From: JAYVJM01 sp043769275
GTDB taxonomy: Bacteria > Pseudomonadota > Gammaproteobacteria > Pseudomonadales > UBA7239
Assembly: GCA_043769275.1 (NCBI GenBank)
Contig: JAYVJM010000005.1
Span: forward strand, 1-48,940
Direction: 5' to 3'
DNA: 48,940 nucleotides
Both the position numbers and the translations under genes were made by a program. The notes beneath the pieces were generated by a model that was not told where the DNA came from, did not search any database, and worked only from the letters and a program-made list of their open reading frames with translations. Below are positions 17,439-26,067 of the stretch, piece after piece. Numbering within the stretch: the first letter of the stretch is position 1; each line of letters starts with the position of its first letter.

Positions 17439-18062
17439 TTATGCGGGCTGAGGCTGCCTTGATGCGAGACCGCGCTGAACGCGACTTGGAAGCACGAACA
17501 TAAACTCCGCCAAGGCTCGGGCAAATTCAAAGATCCGCACTGCATCTTCTCTTGTAGGCATGTCTGCATCTTCATCTGCGTGACGCTGATCGTTGGCATC
17601 AAGGCGTACATCATGCGCCCACTCTGCCATTTCCTTAGTAATAGCATGATCTATAGCGGCCTTTTCAATACGTTTATACAGACTGCCATCGGAATACCCT
17701 TTGGCTTTCAGCATGGCATCGACTGCGCTCGCTGAAAGCATCACCAAGCCTGCCGGAACGTGCAAACATTCAAGCGCCTGCTGAAGAAAACCACGTGGCT
17801 TTTCTGGAATATCTATAGAGATTTGCTCTGACTCCGGAAAATACTCCGAGACTGGCATATCAGAACCATGATAAGACCATGCCGTGACAACACCGCCACA
17901 TGCACTACACACATAGATACACCAGACACGCTCCATGTCATGCAGATTTGAACCTCTTGTCCGCAAAGGGTTACCAACCCGCCGCAGGTTAGGCTTGGCT
18001 ATCGCACAATGCGGGGAGCGAGGAAGAATAAAATTAGTTAGACTCAAATTAGTTAAGAGCAT
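17439..18062 (-). CDS. DUF4145 domain protein
   Basis: A 207-residue cytoplasmic protein with a C-terminal DUF4145 domain (ALECLHVPAGLVMLSASAVD, then DVRLDANDQRHAD and IFEFARALAEFMFVLPSRV). Two Cys pairs near the N-terminus (SPHC and CSACGGV) look like a small zinc ribbon, although the first half has only one Cys. DUF4145 proteins are found alone and in defence or restriction contexts; no such partner is seen here. The ATG at 18062 falls 12 bases after the acyl-CoA synthetase stop. The longer frame would begin inside that gene. Confidence 0.75.
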   Translation of the reverse strand: MLLTNLSLTNFILPRSPHCAIAKPNLRRVGNPLRTRGSNLHDMERVWCIYVCSACGGVVTAWSYHGSDMPVSEYFPESEQISIDIPEKPRGFLQQALECLHVPAGLVMLSASAVDAMLKAKGYSDGSLYKRIEKAAIDHAITKEMAEWAHDVRLDANDQRHADEDADMPTREDAVRIFEFARALAEFMFVLPSRVQRGLASRQPQPA

Positions 18063-18073
18063 TAGTGGCTTAT

Positions 18074-19705
18074 TCACTCCGCCAGCCCCTCCGCTGACAG
18101 CGCGTAATCCATCGCCCATTTGTAATCAGGCTTACCTGCTGCATTGCGCTGCACTTCATCCGCGATATGCAACTCACGCGGCACTTTGTAACCTGCAATC
18201 AGCGTGCGGGCTTTTTCCTGTATATCGGCCAGCGTTAAGGTTTTGCCGTCGCGGCTGGAAACAACCGCCGTGACTTTGCTGCCCCAGCGTGCGTCTGGCG
18301 TGCCGACGACCAGTGCATCAAAAATATCGGGATGTGCTTTGAGTGCTTGCTCCACTTCTTCTGGGAATACTTTTTCGCCGCCGGAATTAATGCAGTTAGA
18401 GCCGCGCCCAAAGACAGAAATAGACAAATCATCTTCCAGCTTGGCCGCATCGCCCGTCAGCAACCAGCGTTTTCCGTCGAGGGTGGCGAAGGTCTTTTCG
18501 GTTTTGATGGGGTCGTTGTAATAACCCAGCGGGATGTAGCCTGAGCGGGAAAAAATACCCGTTTCGCCTGGATTGGCTTTGCGCATGGGCGTTTCATCTT
18601 CGATGATAACGTCCATAAACTCGCTGCGCAGCACGTTACCCAAGCCGCCTTCCGTTTTTTTATTGCCGCCATCCATGCCCATCTGGCCAGACTCAGACGA
18701 GCCAAACGCATTGATGATGAAACAGTTCGGGAAATGTTTGCGGAATTCTGCTTGCTTGGCTTCCGAAAATACCGCGCCGCCAGAACCGACGGTAAACATG
18801 GCAGACAAATCCCATCGACCGGGATTTTTATCCAGCGAGTCGAGCAGCGGAATAGCCATTGCATCGCCCACAATCTGCACGATATTGCATTTTTCGCGCT
18901 CAACAATTCCCCAAATTTCTACGCCATCAAAAGAGCGGTTGTGGTTGAGCACCAGTTTATTGCCGGCCAACAATTGCGTGCAGGCATACCACCATGATGC
19001 GCCGTGCATCAGAGGAGCCAGCGCGATGCCACACAGGATGTTGTCGGTGATACGAGTTTTAATGTCTTCTGGTACGACACATTTGCCCTTCGGGCTAAAA
19101 TGACCGCCACCACCCATCGCGGCAAAAAATACGTTTTCGTGTGGCCACATCACGCCTTTTGGCATGCCGGTAGTACCGCCGGTGTAGAGAATAAAAATAT
19201 CATCACCCGAACGCTGACCGAAATCGCGGCTTGGCGCGCCTTGGTTGATCGCCGCCTCGTATTCAAACGAACCTATGCGTGAAGTGTCGTGCGCTGTGCC
19301 GTCGTTTACGGCAACAAACAGCTTCATATCCCGCGCGGAATTGCGTACGGCTTCAATCGCCGGAATAAATTCGCGGTGATGGATGCACGCCACCATGTTG
19401 GAGTTGTCGAAAATGTAAAGAAGTTCATCTTTGACGTAACGGTAGTTGACGTTGACTGGCACGGCGCGAAGTTTGAAACACGCCATCATGCTTTCGAGGT
19501 ATTCCACGCAGTTGTACATATACAAGCCGACGTGATCGCCTGCTTTAATGCCTTGGCCTTTGAGGAAATGGGCAAAACGGTTGGCGCGCTCTTCCAGCTC
19601 GGCGTAGGTCAGGCGAGAGTCGCCGCACACCAATGCTTCACGCTCTGGGACTGTGTCCACGACCATTTCAAACAAATCGGCAATATTGAAAGTTGTTGTG
19701 CTCAT
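18074..19705 (-). CDS. Acyl-CoA synthetase (AMP-forming), FadD19-like
   Basis: An ANL-superfamily ligase that activates a carboxylic acid with ATP and CoA. The 543 residues contain the P-loop YTGGTTGMPKGVMWPH (A3), FGSSESG (A5), LTGDAAKLEDD (A7), FGRGSNCINSGGEKVFPEEVE (A8) and a C-terminal catalytic Lys in NAAGKPDYKW. The MWPHENVFFAAMGGGG run is typical of the FadD19/FadD17 group acting on steroid side chains or branched and long chains, so the substrate may be of that sort. An AAGGGG site precedes the ATG. The DUF4145 gene follows closely. Confidence 0.92.
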   Translation of the reverse strand: MSTTTFNIADLFEMVVDTVPEREALVCGDSRLTYAELEERANRFAHFLKGQGIKAGDHVGLYMYNCVEYLESMMACFKLRAVPVNVNYRYVKDELLYIFDNSNMVACIHHREFIPAIEAVRNSARDMKLFVAVNDGTAHDTSRIGSFEYEAAINQGAPSRDFGQRSGDDIFILYTGGTTGMPKGVMWPHENVFFAAMGGGGHFSPKGKCVVPEDIKTRITDNILCGIALAPLMHGASWWYACTQLLAGNKLVLNHNRSFDGVEIWGIVEREKCNIVQIVGDAMAIPLLDSLDKNPGRWDLSAMFTVGSGGAVFSEAKQAEFRKHFPNCFIINAFGSSESGQMGMDGGNKKTEGGLGNVLRSEFMDVIIEDETPMRKANPGETGIFSRSGYIPLGYYNDPIKTEKTFATLDGKRWLLTGDAAKLEDDLSISVFGRGSNCINSGGEKVFPEEVEQALKAHPDIFDALVVGTPDARWGSKVTAVVSSRDGKTLTLADIQEKARTLIAGYKVPRELHIADEVQRNAAGKPDYKWAMDYALSAEGLAE

Positions 19706-19840
19706 GCGTTGTTTTCCCCTTGGGCATGCACTTGAGATGAGAGATTAAAAAGCAAAGTAAAAATTGCGCCAACCGCATGCATTTACAGGCGATACGGTTG
19801 AAATGGGCTGATTCTAGCAGGGCAACGCTCTGAAAGCGTA

Positions 19841-20422
19841 TCAGTAATATGACTGACTTCTGTCGGTGTGATCGGTCACGTCGCGCACACCTTCAAGCCC
19901 AGGCACTTTTTGCATTAGTGTGCGTTCTACGCCCTCTTTTAGGGTGAGATCAACCGACGAACAGCCCTGACAGCCACCGCCAAATTTCAGCACAGCAACA
20001 TTGCCGTCCATCAGCTCCAGCGACACTTCACCGCCGTGCGAGGCCAATTGCGGATTCACTTCACTAAACAGCAGGTAATTGACTTTATCTGCCAGCGGGC
20101 TGTCATCGCTCACTTGCGGCATTTTTGAGTTAGGGGCTTTAATGGTGAGCTGACCGCCCATGCGATCAGGCGAGTAATCCACTTTGGCATTTTTCAAATA
20201 AGGGATACTGCGCGCATCAAAATGACAGGCAATTTTGGCGAGTTGAACAATCTCATCGCCTTCTTTTTCCTCACCTGGGCGGCAATAGGCAATGCAGGTT
20301 TCTGCACGCGATGTGCCCGGGTCATTGACGAACATACGCACAGCAATACCGGGCGTGTTTTGCTTGGCTAACAGCTCGGCAAGGTAATCTTGTGCTGACT
20401 CTGTGATATCGACTTCAAGCAT
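19841..20422 (-). CDS. nfuA: Fe/S biogenesis protein NfuA
   Basis: A carrier that delivers [4Fe-4S] clusters to apoproteins, notably under oxidative stress. The 193 residues show a degenerate A-type N-terminal domain (ITESAQDYLAELLAKQNTPG) and a C-terminal Nfu domain with the cluster-binding C-x-x-C in FGGGCQGCSSVDLTLKEGVE. Length matches E. coli NfuA. The gene stands alone between the acyl-CoA synthetase and the short delta-60 frame. Confidence 0.95.
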   Translation of the reverse strand: MLEVDITESAQDYLAELLAKQNTPGIAVRMFVNDPGTSRAETCIAYCRPGEEKEGDEIVQLAKIACHFDARSIPYLKNAKVDYSPDRMGGQLTIKAPNSKMPQVSDDSPLADKVNYLLFSEVNPQLASHGGEVSLELMDGNVAVLKFGGGCQGCSSVDLTLKEGVERTLMQKVPGLEGVRDVTDHTDRSQSYY

Positions 20423-20446
20423 GGCTGTGTTCCGGCACTAAACAAT

Positions 20447-20605
20447 GTGGGCGTTATTGTAGGCTTGGGCTTAAAAGATAAAAACGTGACAAATGGGGTG
20501 GGTATTGCACAGACTGACTTTATTGCGGAACTTAATGCAGCCATCCGCTTTCAAATTCAACGTATGTCCGAAGTTTATCAAGCAACATTGGAGATGTTAT
20601 GGTAG
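20447..20605 (+). CDS. Possible short ORF or gene remnant upstream of the delta-60 protein
   Basis: A frame with GTG codons at 20447 and 20486 ends in a TAG at 20603-20605, overlapping the start of the next small gene. Its last 30 residues (DFIAELNAAIRFQIQRMSEV and on) look like a genuine helix. No ribosome-binding site is visible for either GTG. It may be a short coupled gene or the tail of a decayed one. No family is recognised. Confidence 0.3.
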   Translation: MGVIVGLGLKDKNVTNGVGIAQTDFIAELNAAIRFQIQRMSEVYQATLEMLW

Positions 20606-20898
20606 CTATGTATCTTAAAAAACCACTCTCATTTTTAATTGCACCCCTCGTTTCATGTGCATGTTTCATCAGTGCTAATGCCAGTGCCGACCCTAACGAC
20701 CATATTGCCATTCAAAACGTACGTTACTTGGAGAGCACAATAGTAGTTACAAAAAACAAGGCTGGCGACCTAATCATAGTACGCCTCAATAGAGATGGAA
20801 CACCAAGCTCAGAGTTTGGCACTGGTGGACATATAACGATCCCAATAGAAACTACGCCTCAGCATTCCGATAACCGTAAGCTAGGCATGCTACTTTGA
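20599..20898 (+). CDS. Small exported protein with one delta-60 repeat
   Basis: A 99-residue product with GGAG five bases before the ATG. It starts with a signal peptide (FLIAPLVSCACFISANASA), so it should be exported. Residues 60-80 (DLIIVRLNRDGTPSSEFGTG) match the delta-60 repeat, normally present in many tandem copies in large beta-propeller-like surface proteins. A single copy and an abrupt end suggest a truncated relic of such a protein, although a genuine short form cannot be excluded. It is convergent with nadB, ten bases away. Confidence 0.6.
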   Translation: MVAMYLKKPLSFLIAPLVSCACFISANASADPNDHIAIQNVRYLESTIVVTKNKAGDLIIVRLNRDGTPSSEFGTGGHITIPIETTPQHSDNRKLGMLL

Positions 20899-20908
20899 TA
20901 AATCATGT

Positions 20909-22537
20909 CTATCCCAGCTTCACACTCTGGCCGGCATAGTTTGTGGGCACCAAAATGGTGTCGCGTGCGATGCCGCTGGTGTTGGGGTAGTCGATGTTGT
21001 AATGCAAACCGCGACTTTCACGACGCGATAGGGCCGAACGAATAATCAGCTCGGCCACAATAGCGAGATTTCGCAGCTCAAGTAAATCATTGCTCACGCG
21101 ATAATACGCGTAGTAATCGCGAATTTCTCTAAGCAATAGTTCCACACGATGCTGGGCTCGCTCTAGCCTTTTGCGACTACGCACAATGCCGACGTAATCC
21201 CACATAAAACGACGCAACTCGTCCCAGTTGTGCGAAATCACAACCGCTTCATCAGAGTCGATTACACGGGATTCATCCCACGCTGCCGCCGGCTCCGGAG
21301 GCATTACACGCGACCAGCGCACACGAATATCAGCCGCCGCTGAACGCGCATACACAAAACACTCCAGCAAGGAATTGCTCGCCATACGGTTTGCGCCGTG
21401 TAAACCGGTGCTGGATGTTTCACCTATCGCATACAAGTTACTTAAATCGGTACGGCCTTGTTGATTCACCAACACACCACCACAGGTGTAATGTGCGGCA
21501 GGTACTACGGGAATCGGCTCGCGTGTGATGTCGATGCCAAACTCAAGACAGTGCTCATACACAGTAGGAAAATGTTCACGAATAAATTCAGGTGGTTTGT
21601 GGCTTATATCTAACAGCACGCAATCCAGCCCCAAGCGTTTCATCTCGTGGTCAATAGCGCGGGCAATAACATCACGCGGCGCTAGCTCAATACGCTCATC
21701 AAAACGCGCCATAAAACGCTCGCCCGATGGCAATTTCAAATGCGCCCCTTCCCCCCGCAAGGCTTCGGTGATCAAAAACGACTTGGCTTTAGGATGAAAT
21801 AAACAGGTGGGATGAAACTGATTGAACTCCATATTCGCTACACGACAACCGGCACGCCACGCCATCGCAATACCGTCACCGGAGGCACTGTCTGGGTTGC
21901 TGGTGTACAAATACACTTTACTGGTGCCGCCCGTTGCCAGCACCACAAAACGCGCATGAAACACACTTACCGCATCGTTAAGCCGATCAAAAACGTAAGC
22001 GCCTGTGCAGCGCAATTTTTGGTGCTCGGCATCCGCCTGTACGATTAAGTCCACCGCCAAGTGATTTTCAAACACGTCAATATTGGGTTGCTGCAACGTC
22101 TGCCCAATCAGCGTGCTAGACACTGCCCGCCCCGTGGCATCCGCGCTGTGAATAATGCGTCGATGGCTGTGCCCGCCTTCACGGGTGAGGTGGAACTCTG
22201 CTACGCCCGCTTCTCGCGTGAAATCTACACCCATGTCGATCAGCCATTGGATGCTATCGCGGCCATTTTCAACCGTAAAGCGCACGGCCTCCTCGTGGCA
22301 CAAACCCGCGCCTGCAATAAGGGTATCGGCGATATGCTCTTCCGTAGAATCGGCATCATCCAAAACAGCGGCAATGCCGCCTTGCGCAAACCAAGTAGAG
22401 CCGTCTTGCAAGCGACCCTTGCTTATAACGGCAATTTTTCCGGTGTCAGCCAAGTGCAATGCCAGCGTAAGACCGGCAGCACCACTGCCAATGACCAAAA
22501 CATCGTAGCTGTAAGTGGTTGGTTTTATAGTGGGCAT
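20909..22537 (-). CDS. nadB: L-aspartate oxidase
   Basis: The FAD enzyme that oxidises L-aspartate to iminoaspartate, the first step of de novo NAD synthesis. The product is about 542 residues, the normal length. Visible features are the Rossmann FAD site VIGSGAAGLTLALHLA, the QGGIAAV loop, REGGHSHRRIIHSADATG with catalytic residues, PAAHYTCGGV and the C-terminal GANRMASNSLLECFVYARSA. The ATG at 22537 starts the FAD domain directly; the frame extends 71 codons further upstream but that part is not family-like and overlaps gpsA territory. No clear Shine-Dalgarno is visible at 22537. Confidence 0.94.
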   Translation of the reverse strand: MPTIKPTTYSYDVLVIGSGAAGLTLALHLADTGKIAVISKGRLQDGSTWFAQGGIAAVLDDADSTEEHIADTLIAGAGLCHEEAVRFTVENGRDSIQWLIDMGVDFTREAGVAEFHLTREGGHSHRRIIHSADATGRAVSSTLIGQTLQQPNIDVFENHLAVDLIVQADAEHQKLRCTGAYVFDRLNDAVSVFHARFVVLATGGTSKVYLYTSNPDSASGDGIAMAWRAGCRVANMEFNQFHPTCLFHPKAKSFLITEALRGEGAHLKLPSGERFMARFDERIELAPRDVIARAIDHEMKRLGLDCVLLDISHKPPEFIREHFPTVYEHCLEFGIDITREPIPVVPAAHYTCGGVLVNQQGRTDLSNLYAIGETSSTGLHGANRMASNSLLECFVYARSAAADIRVRWSRVMPPEPAAAWDESRVIDSDEAVVISHNWDELRRFMWDYVGIVRSRKRLERAQHRVELLLREIRDYYAYYRVSNDLLELRNLAIVAELIIRSALSRRESRGLHYNIDYPNTSGIARDTILVPTNYAGQSVKLG

Positions 22538-22849
22538 GGCGTGAGCAAACAATAGGGTGGAATGAGGCAAATAGTGCGCGACGCGCAAGAAAATGAAATG
22601 CGCAAAAATCAATACAAAAACAATAAAAAGTGGGGGGACACAACAGCTCGAAGTCTTAGTCATCATCATGCCATATCTTGAATTCAACGAACAGCGCAAG
22701 CCTTGCGCTGATTGAACAAGCAGCATCCACGAAAAAACACCCGCTTTCAAAAAATCGGCGGATATGCAGATTTAATGCAACAATACAAAGCGACAATAAC
22801 TGCCCAAGCGGTTATGCATTTTAAGGTTGAGTCTGCCAAGGTATGTGTT

Positions 22850-23881
22850 GTGACATCAGTTAAAAACAGAAAAATTTGTGTATTGGGCGGCGGCAGCTTC
22901 GGCACGGTAATCGCCAATATGTTGGCTGAAAACAATCACGATGTTTGCTTGTGGCTACGCAACGCCGACCGCGCAGCAAAGATGCATATACAGCACGAAA
23001 ACCTCGATCACCTACCAAACTACCGGCTTGACGAACGCTTGCATGTGAGCACAGATATGGCGCATGCACTGAACAATGCCACCTTGGTTTTTGTATCCGT
23101 ACCCAGCAAAGCGTTCCGTGATGTCTTGCGGCAGGCACAACCGTTTTTGCATGCTGATGCCATTCTTGTCAGCACAGCTAAAGGCATAGAGCCAGACGGC
23201 TTTTGGTTGATGAGCGACGTATTGCGCCAAGAATTACCGACACACCGCATAGCAGTTATTAGCGGCCCAAACCTTGCTGCAGAAATAGCGCAACGCCAAC
23301 TAACGGGTACGGTTGTTGCCAGCAGCGATGCTGCCGTATGCACACTCGTACAGTCGCTTTTACGCAGTAGCTATTTTCGCGTCTACAGCAACAGCGATGT
23401 TTACGGCGTAGAGTTGGGCGGCGTGCTGAAAAACATCTATGCCATTGCCTGCGGCATGGCAGCGGCACTGGGTGTTGGCCAAAATACCATCAGCTTATTG
23501 ATAACGCGCAGCCTTGCCGAAATGGGACGTTTTGCTGCAAAACTCGGTGCCGACCCTCTCACCCTCATTGGCCTTGCCGGTGTAGGCGACTTAATTGTCA
23601 CTTGCTCATCACCTTTATCGCGCAATTACCGCATTGGCTTTGCATTAGGGCAAGGTCACACATTGGAGCAGGCAGTAGCCGAAGTAGGCCAAGTGGCGGA
23701 GGGCATTAACACCGTGCATTTGGTCGCCATGAAGGCCGAAGAATTGGGCGTGTATATGCCGCTGGCCAATGCGCTTAACGATATCGTCTTTAAAGGTTTC
23801 GACGCAGCTAAAGTTGCCGTGCGTTTGATGAGCGGCGACAGCAATATCGATGTTGAATACCGCGCCAATCTCACGAAATAA
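22850..23881 (+). CDS. gpsA: Glycerol-3-phosphate dehydrogenase [NAD(P)+]
   Basis: Reduces dihydroxyacetone phosphate to sn-glycerol 3-phosphate for phospholipid synthesis. The 343 residues carry the N-terminal dinucleotide fold ICVLGGGSFGTVIANMLAEN, VFVSVPSKAFRDVL, STAKGIE, ISGPNLAAEIA, the catalytic lysine in GGVLKNIYAIACG and RNYRIGFALGQG. I chose the GTG at 22850 because AAGG lies eight bases upstream and the size then matches E. coli GpsA (339). The open frame reaches back to 22712, overlapping the non-family N-terminal part of the nadB frame. Confidence 0.93.
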   Translation: MTSVKNRKICVLGGGSFGTVIANMLAENNHDVCLWLRNADRAAKMHIQHENLDHLPNYRLDERLHVSTDMAHALNNATLVFVSVPSKAFRDVLRQAQPFLHADAILVSTAKGIEPDGFWLMSDVLRQELPTHRIAVISGPNLAAEIAQRQLTGTVVASSDAAVCTLVQSLLRSSYFRVYSNSDVYGVELGGVLKNIYAIACGMAAALGVGQNTISLLITRSLAEMGRFAAKLGADPLTLIGLAGVGDLIVTCSSPLSRNYRIGFALGQGHTLEQAVAEVGQVAEGINTVHLVAMKAEELGVYMPLANALNDIVFKGFDAAKVAVRLMSGDSNIDVEYRANLTK

Positions 23882-23895
23882 ACAGCAATCGTCAC

Positions 23896-24618
23896 ATGCC
23901 AATATTCTTTTTTGTTGCCTTCAGCGCGACGGCCTTGTTTTCAACCAGCTTCGCTATCAATACTTGGGCAGGTTCCGGTAATAGCATCTATCTTGCCCCT
24001 GAAATCTGCAACAACATTTCTCCCGTTATTCCCGACAACAGGGATACGGTCAACCATGTGGATCCAAGTTGGCACGCATGGAAAGAATTATTTGCGCTGC
24101 TCTCAAGATGCTGCTGTGGCCCTGCATTAGAAGCAGGCTATTCCTCAACAGCGGCTAGCGACGACAGCGACGATGATATTGATGGCAGCGATGATTTTTA
24201 CAATGCATTTACCCTCTGGAGCAATCAGCATCCTGAATACAATTCTTACTTGTTTCATGACAATATGGTCGCGCCGTTTCATCTCGCCGTATACGAAAGC
24301 GAACCGCTTATCAGCTTGGAAGAGTCGGGCGACCTAAACAAGGACGCACTGAGGGCGATGATAAACAACTACATCCCAGAACCCATGCGCTATAAAAGCT
24401 TTCAACAGAAGCTGACTCGCGATATATATGAAACTGTCAGAAGTTATTATCGCGCCAGAGAAAAGATTGTGTGTTTGATCGGGTTTCCCACTAACAAACC
24501 TATTGTTGAAAGCGGGAAGATTACCGCAGATTTTAAGCAGACATTTATGGATTATATCAATGAGCCAAACCCAGCGCCCGCCGCACACCCGTGCCGTAAT
24601 CAGAATGTACGCGACTGA
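23896..24618 (+). CDS. Unknown exported protein
   Basis: A 240-residue product starting 15 bases after gpsA. It has a probable signal peptide (MPIFFFVAFSATALFSTSFA), a CCC run in SRCCCGPALE, an acidic linker (DDSDDDIDGSDD, near residue 90) and a mostly helical remainder. No family is recognised. Its last 62 bases run antisense to the end of the catalase gene, which is unusual for two intact genes. No Shine-Dalgarno is visible before the ATG, so it may be read through from gpsA. It could be a lineage-specific gene. Confidence 0.6.
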   Translation: MPIFFFVAFSATALFSTSFAINTWAGSGNSIYLAPEICNNISPVIPDNRDTVNHVDPSWHAWKELFALLSRCCCGPALEAGYSSTAASDDSDDDIDGSDDFYNAFTLWSNQHPEYNSYLFHDNMVAPFHLAVYESEPLISLEESGDLNKDALRAMINNYIPEPMRYKSFQQKLTRDIYETVRSYYRAREKIVCLIGFPTNKPIVESGKITADFKQTFMDYINEPNPAPAAHPCRNQNVRD

Positions 24619-26011
24619 ACAAGGCCAGTTGCCGCTCCACAATAACATCCGGCACCCCCTGCATGGCAGCCGCAATGTTGCTATATAGCCGCGCCTGCTG
24701 CTCGGCTCCCATCAATTCAAACAAGGTGCGAGGCTGATCAAAATCATCGTTATCTTTGCGATCATCGTAGCGCGCAGCGTCACCTTGCAGACGTAATGGC
24801 GGTTCCAAAACGTCCGGCTTCGCGACTGGCCCACCAAATGAATTGGGTTCGTAATACGCATCAGCGGTTGAGTTGTTGGCAAAAAAACGCATTGCGCCAT
24901 CTTTGTGGTACGTGTGCACAGGGCAGCGCGGCGCATTAATCGGCAAAGCCTCGTAGTGCGTTCCCAAACGGTAACGATGCGCATCGGCGTAGCTAAAAAT
25001 TCGCGCTTGCAGCATTTTGTCTGGCGAGTGTCCTATACCAGGGATTACATTGCTTGGGCTGAGTGCAAGCTGCTCCACTTCGTTAAAGTGGTTTTCAGGG
25101 TTGCGATTCAACTCCAAAACGCCCACGTCCATGACGGGGTAGTCTTTATGCGGCCACACTTTGGTGAGATCAAACGGGTTGTAGCTATGCTTATCTATAT
25201 CGCTATCCGGCATGATCTGTACTTGCATTGTCCACTTAGGATATTCGCCACGCTCAATAGCACCGTATAAATCTTCCTGTGTGGATTCGCGTGTTTTTCC
25301 TACCACGTCAGCTGCTTCTGCATTCGTCCAATGCTTGTGACCTTGTTGCGTTTTGAAGTGGAACTTCACCCAGAAACGCGAATTTTTGGCATTCCAAAGT
25401 GAGTAGGTATGTGAGCCGTAACCGTTCATGTGGCGAATATTCGTGGGCAAACCGCGATCTGAAAACAAAATTGTCACTTGATGCAAAGACTCCGGTGACA
25501 ACGACCAGAAGTCCCACATGGCCGTTGGCGAGCGCAAATTTGTGCGCGGGTGGCGTTTTTGCGTGTGAATAAAATCGGGGAACTTGAGCGGATCGCGCAC
25601 AAAAAACACCGGTGTGTTATTCCCCACCAAATCCCAGTTACCTTCTTCCGTATAAAACTTCAGCGCGAAACCGCGCACATCGCGCTCGGCATCTGCCGCA
25701 CCTAGCTCACCTGCCACGGTGGAAAACCGCGCCATGACTTCAGTTTTCTTGCCGATTTTTTCAAATATTTTGGCGCGCGTGTAACACGAAATATCGCCGG
25801 TGATGGTCAAAGTACCGTGCGCACCCCAGCCTTTGGCGTGTACAACGCGCTCGGGAATACGTTCGCGGTTTTGATGCGCCAACTTTTCGAGCAACTGCCA
25901 GTCTTGCATCAACACAGGCCCGTGAACGCCCGCAGTGATACTATTTTGGTTATCGGCGACGGGCGCGCCCGCTGTGGTGGTTTGGTAAGGGCATGCAGGT
26001 TCTTTAGACAT
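24557..26011 (-). CDS. katA: Monofunctional heme catalase (small-subunit)
   Basis: Dismutates hydrogen peroxide to water and oxygen. The 484 residues are typical of small-subunit, clade-3-like catalases. Essential residues are visible: the distal His in RVVHAKGWGAHG, the Asn in LVGNNTPVFFVRD, the proximal heme-ligand Tyr in RIFSYADAHRYRLG and the NADPH-region RFSTVAGE. AGAGG lies nine bases before the ATG. There is no signal peptide, so it is cytoplasmic. The gene is divergent from dinG, and its 3' end overlaps the unknown exported gene. No OxyR site could be identified with confidence. Confidence 0.94.
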   Translation of the reverse strand: MSKEPACPYQTTTAGAPVADNQNSITAGVHGPVLMQDWQLLEKLAHQNRERIPERVVHAKGWGAHGTLTITGDISCYTRAKIFEKIGKKTEVMARFSTVAGELGAADAERDVRGFALKFYTEEGNWDLVGNNTPVFFVRDPLKFPDFIHTQKRHPRTNLRSPTAMWDFWSLSPESLHQVTILFSDRGLPTNIRHMNGYGSHTYSLWNAKNSRFWVKFHFKTQQGHKHWTNAEAADVVGKTRESTQEDLYGAIERGEYPKWTMQVQIMPDSDIDKHSYNPFDLTKVWPHKDYPVMDVGVLELNRNPENHFNEVEQLALSPSNVIPGIGHSPDKMLQARIFSYADAHRYRLGTHYEALPINAPRCPVHTYHKDGAMRFFANNSTADAYYEPNSFGGPVAKPDVLEPPLRLQGDAARYDDRKDNDDFDQPRTLFELMGAEQQARLYSNIAAAMQGVPDVIVERQLALFSRVHSDYGTGVRRALGLAH

Positions 26012-26067
26012 AGGATGTTGCCTCTGTGATGAGAATCTGAATACGACATCAAGCCGTAAGTTGTACT

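Noticed and set aside
22538..22750. 71-codon N-terminal extension of nadB
   Set aside because: The extra sequence does not resemble NadB, contains a Cys/Phe-rich stretch and overlaps the upstream open frame of gpsA. The FAD motif follows normally from the ATG at 22537.
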